In this document: one piece after another, positions 13,513 through 14,216 of the stretch
Numbering within the stretch: position 1 is the first letter of the stretch
Layout: each line of letters begins with the position of its first letter
Assembly (NCBI GenBank): GCA_030690515.1
Contig: JAUYGP010000307.1
Location: 1-14,216, forward strand
Length of the DNA stretch: 14,216 nucleotides
Direction: 5' to 3'
Source: Giesbergeria sp.
Lineage (GTDB): Bacteria > Pseudomonadota > Gammaproteobacteria > Burkholderiales > Burkholderiaceae_C
Program-made: the position numbers and the translations under genes
Notes under the pieces: model-generated
The model's database searches: none
What the model was told of the DNA's origin: nothing
The model's input: the letters and a program-made list of their open reading frames with translations, nothing else

Positions 13513-14216
13513 GGCTGTGGGCCTTTGCGTGGGGTTTTCTGCAGCGGATCGAGTTCAGGCGGCACATACGGGTCCGGCTGGTCATCGGGCATGCGGCCTT
13601 CGCCGCGCATGGCAGCCTTGACGCGATAAACATAGGCCAGCACCTGTGCCACGGCTGTGTACAGCGTGGCCGGGATGGGCTGATCCAGGTCGGCGTGGGC
13701 GTACAAAGCCCGTGCCAGCATGGGAGACTGCAGCACGGGCACGGCATGGGCCTTGGCAACGTCGCGAATCTTCATGGCGATCAGGTCCGTGCCCTTGGAG
13801 ATGACCTGCGGCGCACTCATGGTGTCGTCGTACCGCAGCGCCACGGCATAGTGCGTGGGGTTCATGACAACGAAATCTGCCTTGGGCACTGCGCCGACGC
13901 TGGCGCCATCGGCGATCTCCCGCTGACGCTGGCGCATGCGGCCCTTGATCTGCGGGTTACCGTCCGATTCCTTGTGCTCCTGCTTGACTTCCTGGTGCGA
14001 CATCTTCAGGCGGTCTTTGAAGAAGAACGCCTGCAATGGGACGTCCACCATGGCGGCGAGAAACACGACCAACAACAGCAAACCGATGCCCGTGGTCAGC
14101 CAGCTGCTCGCATGGCGAAGGGCGGCGGGCGAGGGCTGGAGCACCAAAACCGCAACCTGGTCGATGCTGCCGCCCAAGTATTTCCAGGCGACGGCCGCGA
14201 GAATGCTCGTCATCAG
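13509..14216 (-). CDS. flhB: Flagellar export switch protein FlhB (5' end outside window)
   Basis: FlhB is the inner-membrane export protein that switches substrate specificity from rod/hook to filament proteins. The frame is open to the right edge, giving 235 residues of an expected 370-390; the first transmembrane segments are missing. A hydrophobic segment is visible near the start (WLTTGIGLLLLVVFLAAMVD). Next comes the cytoplasmic region with FFFKDRLKMSHQEVKQEHKE, then KGRMRQRQRE. The autocleavage motif NPTH (codons at 13851-13862) lies in the typical VVMNPTHYAVALRY context and is intact, so the switch should work. The tail is Pro-rich (PPELDPLQKTPRKGPQP) and longer than in some relatives. 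The ATG at 14213 is internal, not the start, because the codon before it is also in frame and coding. The gene is coupled to flhA by a 4-base overlap. Confidence 0.97.
   Translation of the reverse strand: MMTSILAAVAWKYLGGSIDQVAVLVLQPSPAALRHASSWLTTGIGLLLLVVFLAAMVDVPLQAFFFKDRLKMSHQEVKQEHKESDGNPQIKGRMRQRQREIADGASVGAVPKADFVVMNPTHYAVALRYDDTMSAPQVISKGTDLIAMKIRDVAKAHAVPVLQSPMLARALYAHADLDQPIPATLYTAVAQVLAYVYRVKAAMRGEGRMPDDQPDPYVPPELDPLQKTPRKGPQP

Noticed and set aside
1..14216. Mobile element, phage, CRISPR, toxin-antitoxin or defence system
   Set aside because: Apart from short spacers, every stretch is occupied by a flagellar gene in conserved order. I saw no transposase, integrase, direct-repeat array or unrelated cargo gene.

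Overview
The window is an uninterrupted block of flagellar genes from a GC-rich betaproteobacterium, most likely a member of the Comamonadaceae (Acidovorax or a close relative). Three things point there: the high GC content, the protein sequences (FliA, FlhA and the rod and hook proteins look betaproteobacterial), and two intergenic repeats of kinds I recall as frequent in that family. The second and third points rest on memory, not on a search. I see no transposase, phage gene, tRNA, rRNA or CRISPR array, and no gene-free stretch over 300 bases.

Layout. Positions 1-6624 on the minus strand carry the rod-hook-ring operon in its usual order, read right to left: flgB, flgC, flgD, flgE, flgF, flgG, flgH, flgI. 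flgI is cut by the left edge only a few codons before its end. Within this operon the flgG-flgF gap (175 bp) and the flgH-flgI gap (188 bp) are unusually wide, and each holds an inverted-repeat element. A 207-bp divergent region follows, and then flgA, flgM and flgN on the plus strand (6832-8399), with a well-matched sigma-28 promoter just before flgM. From 8436 to the right edge, on the minus strand again, lies a tightly coupled export, placement and regulation operon. In transcription order it is flhB (5' end outside the window), flhA, flhF, an FlhG-position gene and fliA, with overlaps or gaps of only a few bases.

How the genes work together. FlhB and FlhA form the core and gate of the type III export apparatus. 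FlhF and the FlhG-position protein would set flagellar site and number. FlgB, C, F and G build the rod; FlgD caps and FlgE forms the hook; FlgA, FlgI and FlgH build the P and L rings. FlgN chaperones the hook-filament junction proteins. FliA (sigma-28) and its inhibitor FlgM couple late gene expression to hook completion. The fliA and flgMN units meet tail to tail, 36 bp apart.

This is a conserved housekeeping locus and I found no undescribed system. The point most worth a second look is the FlhG-position protein (9157-9960). It keeps the outline of a MinD/ParA-like fold but has no recognisable Walker A ATP-binding loop. Next are the two repeat elements placed inside the flg operon, one of which looks like a bidirectional terminator between flgH and flgI.
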